Shown here one piece after another: positions 6,124 to 8,633 of a DNA stretch of 8,633 nt. Source of the stretch: Bacteroidales bacterium (GTDB taxonomy: Bacteria > Bacteroidota > Bacteroidia > Bacteroidales > Bacteroidaceae); the NCBI GenBank assembly GCA_004555245.1, contig SFIS01000090.1, positions 1 through 8,633 on the forward strand, written 5' to 3'. The position numbers were made by a program, and so were the translations under genes. The number at the start of each line of letters is the position of its first letter. Positions within the stretch are counted from its first letter, which is position 1. The notes beneath the pieces were generated by a model, which saw only the letters and a program-made list of their open reading frames with translations, searched no databases and was not told where the DNA came from.

Positions 6124-7680
6124 ATGGGAAAGAACGCAGCGTATGCCGCACAATATGCGGAGGAAGCCAAAGAACAGATGCGGATGTATGGGATTCCTGC
6201 CTCCGTCATCTTGGCGCAAGCCATACTGGAGAGCAGCAACGGACAGAGCCAACTGTCGCGCGAATGCAACAACCACTTTGGCATCAAGGCTACGGCATCG
6301 TGGTTGAAGAATGGCGGAGAGTATGGAGTCTATACGGATGATAGGCCCAACGAGAAATTCTGTAAGTACAAAAGCGTGGGTGACAGTTATGAGCATCACT
6401 CGCAGTTCCTGAAGCAGAACAAGCGTTATGCGCAGTGCTTCACGCTGTCGCCTGACGACTACAAGGGATGGACGAAGGGCATTGAGCGTGCCGGCTATGC
6501 CACGGGCGGCGGTTATGCTGCAAGTCTGCAGCGCATCATTGAAGCCAACGGACTGGACAAGTATGACAGTGAGGTGATGGCTGAGATGCGGGCAGAAGGT
6601 CGGTCGTTCGGGGTGGAGAATAATCCTCGTAGAGAAATGCCTGCTGCCCATGTACCGCAGTCTGCCGGGTATTCCTTTCCTGTGGAGCGAGAGGAGTTTC
6701 TCTTCATCACCTCGCCTTTCGGCAATCGCCAGGATCCGATGGATGCCACCAAGCAGCAGATGCACAAGGGCATTGACATCAAGACGAACCATGAGGCGGT
6801 GTTGGCCACGGAGAACGGCGGCAAGGTGGTGGCGGTGAACCATAATGCGAACACGGCAGGAGGGAAATCCGTCACCGTGGAATACAGCCGTGAGGATGGC
6901 AGCAAGGTGCAATGCTCCTACCTGCATCTGTCTGACATAGCAGTAAAGGTAGGTGACGTGGTTAATGCCAGTCAGAAGTTGGGGGTGTCGGGAAATACCG
7001 GCACCAGAACCACTGGCGAGCATCTGCATTTCGGAGTGAAGAGTGTATCGGCTGACGGCTCAAAAAGGGATATGGATCCAGCCGCTTATCTGGCAGAAAT
7101 CGGACAGAAAGGCAACATCAAGCTACAGGCCCTGCATAACGGCAATGACCTGTTGGCAAAATACAAGAGCAATGCGCCACAGGAGCAGAAGGTTTCGTCG
7201 GAGGACTGGATGAAGAAAATCCTTTCCTCGGAGGACAGCGGCGTGGGCATTTCGGGAACGAATGACCCTATACTCGACATGGCGATGACCACCTTCATGT
7301 CGCTGATGATGTTGGCAGCGCAGATTGACAGCAATGATGAGGAACGACAAAAAGGACTTATCTCTGCCATGGCAGCCAACCGGCTCGTAGATTTGACCTC
7401 GCTTGTTCCAGGCATGAGGCAATGCACCATTACTGTGGGTGAGAACGGCAAGACTGTGCTTCATGCAGAGAGCGGTACGGTGAAGATTGACCGTGAACTG
7501 ACCTCCTCGGAGATGAACCGCCTGTCGCTCATTTTGGGCAATGCCAATCTGTCGGAAGAAAGCAAACGGACGAAGATTGCGGGAATGGTGACAGGCATCG
7601 TGGCGACACAGCAGGCTTCGCAGAACTTCGAGCAAGGGATGGAGGCTGAGAGTCAACAACAAAATCTGCAAAGGAAATGA
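6124..7680 (+). CDS. Bifunctional cell-wall hydrolase: GH73-type glucosaminidase plus M23 endopeptidase
   Basis: This 518-residue protein has two lytic domains. Residues about 8-140 match the glucosaminidase family (GH73, FlgJ-like): IPASVILAQAILESSNGQSQ with candidate catalytic E36, then NNHFGIKA, the YKSVGDSYEHHSQFL segment and a GYATGGGYAASLQRII end. Residues about 188-315 are an M23 (LytM) peptidase: SPFGNR, H214-K-G-I-D218, YLHLS with H268, and H300-L-H302 after the NTGTRTTGE loop, so all zinc and catalytic positions are present. Together they should cut both glycan strands and peptide cross-links. The C-terminal 200 residues are helical and unknown, with a hydrophobic patch at about 383-400 (ILDMAMTTFMSLMMLAAQ). 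There is no signal peptide, which is odd for a periplasmic enzyme; export through the element's own channel, or delivery with DNA, is inferred. In this context it would open peptidoglycan for a conjugation (VirB1-like role) or phage-type apparatus. Confidence 0.9.
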   Translation: MGKNAAYAAQYAEEAKEQMRMYGIPASVILAQAILESSNGQSQLSRECNNHFGIKATASWLKNGGEYGVYTDDRPNEKFCKYKSVGDSYEHHSQFLKQNKRYAQCFTLSPDDYKGWTKGIERAGYATGGGYAASLQRIIEANGLDKYDSEVMAEMRAEGRSFGVENNPRREMPAAHVPQSAGYSFPVEREEFLFITSPFGNRQDPMDATKQQMHKGIDIKTNHEAVLATENGGKVVAVNHNANTAGGKSVTVEYSREDGSKVQCSYLHLSDIAVKVGDVVNASQKLGVSGNTGTRTTGEHLHFGVKSVSADGSKRDMDPAAYLAEIGQKGNIKLQALHNGNDLLAKYKSNAPQEQKVSSEDWMKKILSSEDSGVGISGTNDPILDMAMTTFMSLMMLAAQIDSNDEERQKGLISAMAANRLVDLTSLVPGMRQCTITVGENGKTVLHAESGTVKIDRELTSSEMNRLSLILGNANLSEESKRTKIAGMVTGIVATQQASQNFEQGMEAESQQQNLQRK

Positions 7681-7859
7681 AAAGGATAGCAAGTCATCTG
7701 TGTACATTGCTGGTGGGTATGGTAGCTGTGGCAGGACACTTCATGCTTACCCAATGGCTTTTCGGTCAGACCGTGGCCATCATCTATCTCGGCTTCCAAC
7801 TTATCATAGCAGCGTGGATAGTCTATGAACTGATACGTGCGCTAGTATATGATGATTGA
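7677..7859 (+). CDS. Small two-helix membrane protein
   Basis: This is a 60-residue protein with two predicted membrane helices: about 8-30 (CTLLVGMVAVAGHFMLTQWLF) and about 32-53 (AIIYLGFQLIIAAWIVYELI), with a short basic N-terminus (MKR) and an acidic end (YDD). Its ATG overlaps the TGA of the hydrolase gene in an ATGA arrangement, so translational coupling is likely; the AAGGAA directly before the ATG is too close to act as a normal SD. A tiny membrane protein coupled to a cell-wall hydrolase recalls holin/lysin pairs or small type IV secretion subunits. I see no motif to decide between these, so the function is unknown. Confidence 0.7.
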   Translation: MKRIASHLCTLLVGMVAVAGHFMLTQWLFGQTVAIIYLGFQLIIAAWIVYELIRALVYDD

Positions 7860-7931
7860 AAAGAGATTATTGTCATTGCTAAGACATTTCACTTGGACGA
7901 TGGATATGTATAATTCAAATAGTATCGAGCA

Positions 7932-8537
7932 ATGATCAAATGTAATGTAACAGTGTGCGGAACGGTCAGCAAGGCTGCGACCTGCCGCACGAACAAGGAG
8001 GGCAAGGCATTCGTGAGCTTTGCCATGAACGTAGTCATTCCAGCGAAGAGCGGGATTAACAAGACCATCGAGGTGTCGGTCATCAAAGATGGGACACTGA
8101 CGGAGGTGGGCAGCTGCAACATCGGCGAACGCATTGAGGTAGCCGGTGTATTGGTACCAAGAAAATGGGGCGATGTCCTTTATTTCAACCTGTCGGCAAG
8201 CAGCATCAGCCACCAGCCTGACGAGGCAGAGGACTGCATCAAGGGCGTGATGGAGTTCCGCGGCAAGGTGGGCAAGAGCATTGAGGACAAGACGGACAAG
8301 AATGGTGTGCCGTACTGCCAGTTCTCCGCTTTCAGCGCAGAGAAAGTACAGGACGGATTTGAATACATCTGGGTAAGTTTCTTCCTATTCGATGGCAAAT
8401 GCGAGGCATGGCTGCAACCAGGCGTGAAAGCGAACATCAAAGGGGCATTGTCTGTCAGTGTCTTCAATGACAAACTGGACTTCTCCTGCCGAGTGTCTGA
8501 AATGAGCGAATATGTTCCGCAGCCCTATAATGGTTAA
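7932..8537 (+). CDS. Tandem OB-fold, SSB-like DNA-binding protein
   Basis: This 201-residue protein appears to contain two SSB-type OB folds. The first, about 1-95, has the SSB rhythm: a short strand (VTVCGTVSKAATCRT), KAFVSFAMNVV, a variable loop, IEVSVI, GERIEVAGVL and a closing strand (DVLYFNLSASSI). The second, about 104-195, repeats it: MEFRGKVGKSIEDKTDKNG, YCQFSAFSAE, YIWVSFFLF, GVKANIKGALSV and KLDFSCRVSEM. The acidic DDDIPF-type tip that bacterial SSBs use to recruit partners is absent; the protein ends PQPYNG. A role in coating transferred single-stranded DNA fits the ArdC-like neighbours. It starts 72 bases after the preceding stop, with no clear SD. The OB assignment is from pattern only and remote, so a different beta-barrel is possible. 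Confidence 0.7.
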   Translation: MIKCNVTVCGTVSKAATCRTNKEGKAFVSFAMNVVIPAKSGINKTIEVSVIKDGTLTEVGSCNIGERIEVAGVLVPRKWGDVLYFNLSASSISHQPDEAEDCIKGVMEFRGKVGKSIEDKTDKNGVPYCQFSAFSAEKVQDGFEYIWVSFFLFDGKCEAWLQPGVKANIKGALSVSVFNDKLDFSCRVSEMSEYVPQPYNG

Positions 8538-8543
8538 TTGACT

Positions 8544-8633
8544 ATGGGAAAGCCTTATGCTAAGGAAGGTCCGAGTGCCGAAGACAAGGCACTCGACCTG
8601 TTTGCCGATATGATGATTGAGCGTATTCAGTCG
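8544..8633 (+). CDS. Start of a further gene, possibly ArdC-like, cut by the window edge
   Basis: Thirty codons run open from ATG 8544 to the end of the window, six bases after the SSB-like gene's stop. The product begins MGKPYAKEGPSAEDKALDLF and continues with a helix (ADMMIERIQS). The pattern of a short polar leader followed by a helix of the form ALDxFADMMIExI resembles the N-termini of ArdC-like (DUF1738-type) proteins of Bacteroidales elements, but only this first helix is visible. The assignment is tentative; the reading frame itself is very likely real because spacing and codon use match the operon. Confidence 0.5.
   Translation, partial: MGKPYAKEGPSAEDKALDLFADMMIERIQS

Noticed and set aside
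6028..7029. A 333-residue minus-strand open frame opposite the wall hydrolase
   Set aside because: The opposite strand encodes intact GH73 and M23 motifs; the antisense product is Arg/His/Leu-rich without recognisable motifs.
7886..7916. A possible Bacteroidota-type promoter before the SSB-like gene (TTTC at 7886-7889 and TATAATTC at 7909-7916, 19 bases apart)
   Set aside because: It matches the TTTG / TAnnTTTG consensus only partly, and A/T-rich sequence of this length will give such matches by chance.

Overview
This window looks like a stretch of a conjugative or other large mobile element from a Bacteroidota host, probably Bacteroidales (Prevotella/Bacteroides-like). The assignment rests on gene content: an ArdC-like 'polyvalent' protein carrying a MutS mismatch-recognition domain, peptidoglycan hydrolases without signal peptides, an SSB-like protein, and mostly weak Shine-Dalgarno (SD) sequences. 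No rRNA, tRNA, CRISPR array, integrase or transposase is visible. All recognised genes lie on the + strand and are tightly packed, so the window reads as one or two operons. The taxonomic call and the mobile-element call are inferences; no marker gene proves either.

Layout, left to right. (1) 5-535: a small Gly/Ala-rich protein with a C-terminal membrane segment, followed by a short out-of-frame tail (513-629) that may be its displaced C-terminus. (2) 645-1466: an M23-like (LytM) peptidase-fold protein with a damaged active site. It appears to continue, through a nine-adenine slippery run at 1439-1447, into the -1 frame up to 1771, giving a predicted 375-residue product. (3) 1781-3580: a 599-residue protein of unknown family with hydrophobic segments and a charged linker. 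(4) 3583-3623: two adjacent hairpins in the longest real intergenic gap. (5) 3663-6119: an 818-residue polyvalent protein with an ArdC-like N-terminal domain, a zincin-like domain that has lost HExxH, a middle region of repeated modules, a K/E-rich linker and a MutS domain I. (6) 6124-7680: a two-domain cell-wall hydrolase (GH73-type glucosaminidase plus M23 endopeptidase) with intact catalytic motifs. (7) 7677-7859: a two-helix membrane peptide overlapping the hydrolase stop codon. (8) 7932-8537: a tandem OB-fold SSB-like protein. (9) 8544 to the edge: the start of another gene, possibly a second ArdC-like protein.

Working model (inference). The membrane and cell-wall proteins (genes 1, 2, 3, 6 and 7) would help build or open an envelope-spanning DNA-transfer channel. 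The ArdC/MutS-type protein, the tandem-OB protein and the right-edge gene would protect or process single-stranded DNA as it enters the recipient. The most unusual features are the ArdC-MutS fusion, the probable programmed or transcriptional frameshift at the A9 run, and the pairing of one intact and one degenerate M23 protein.
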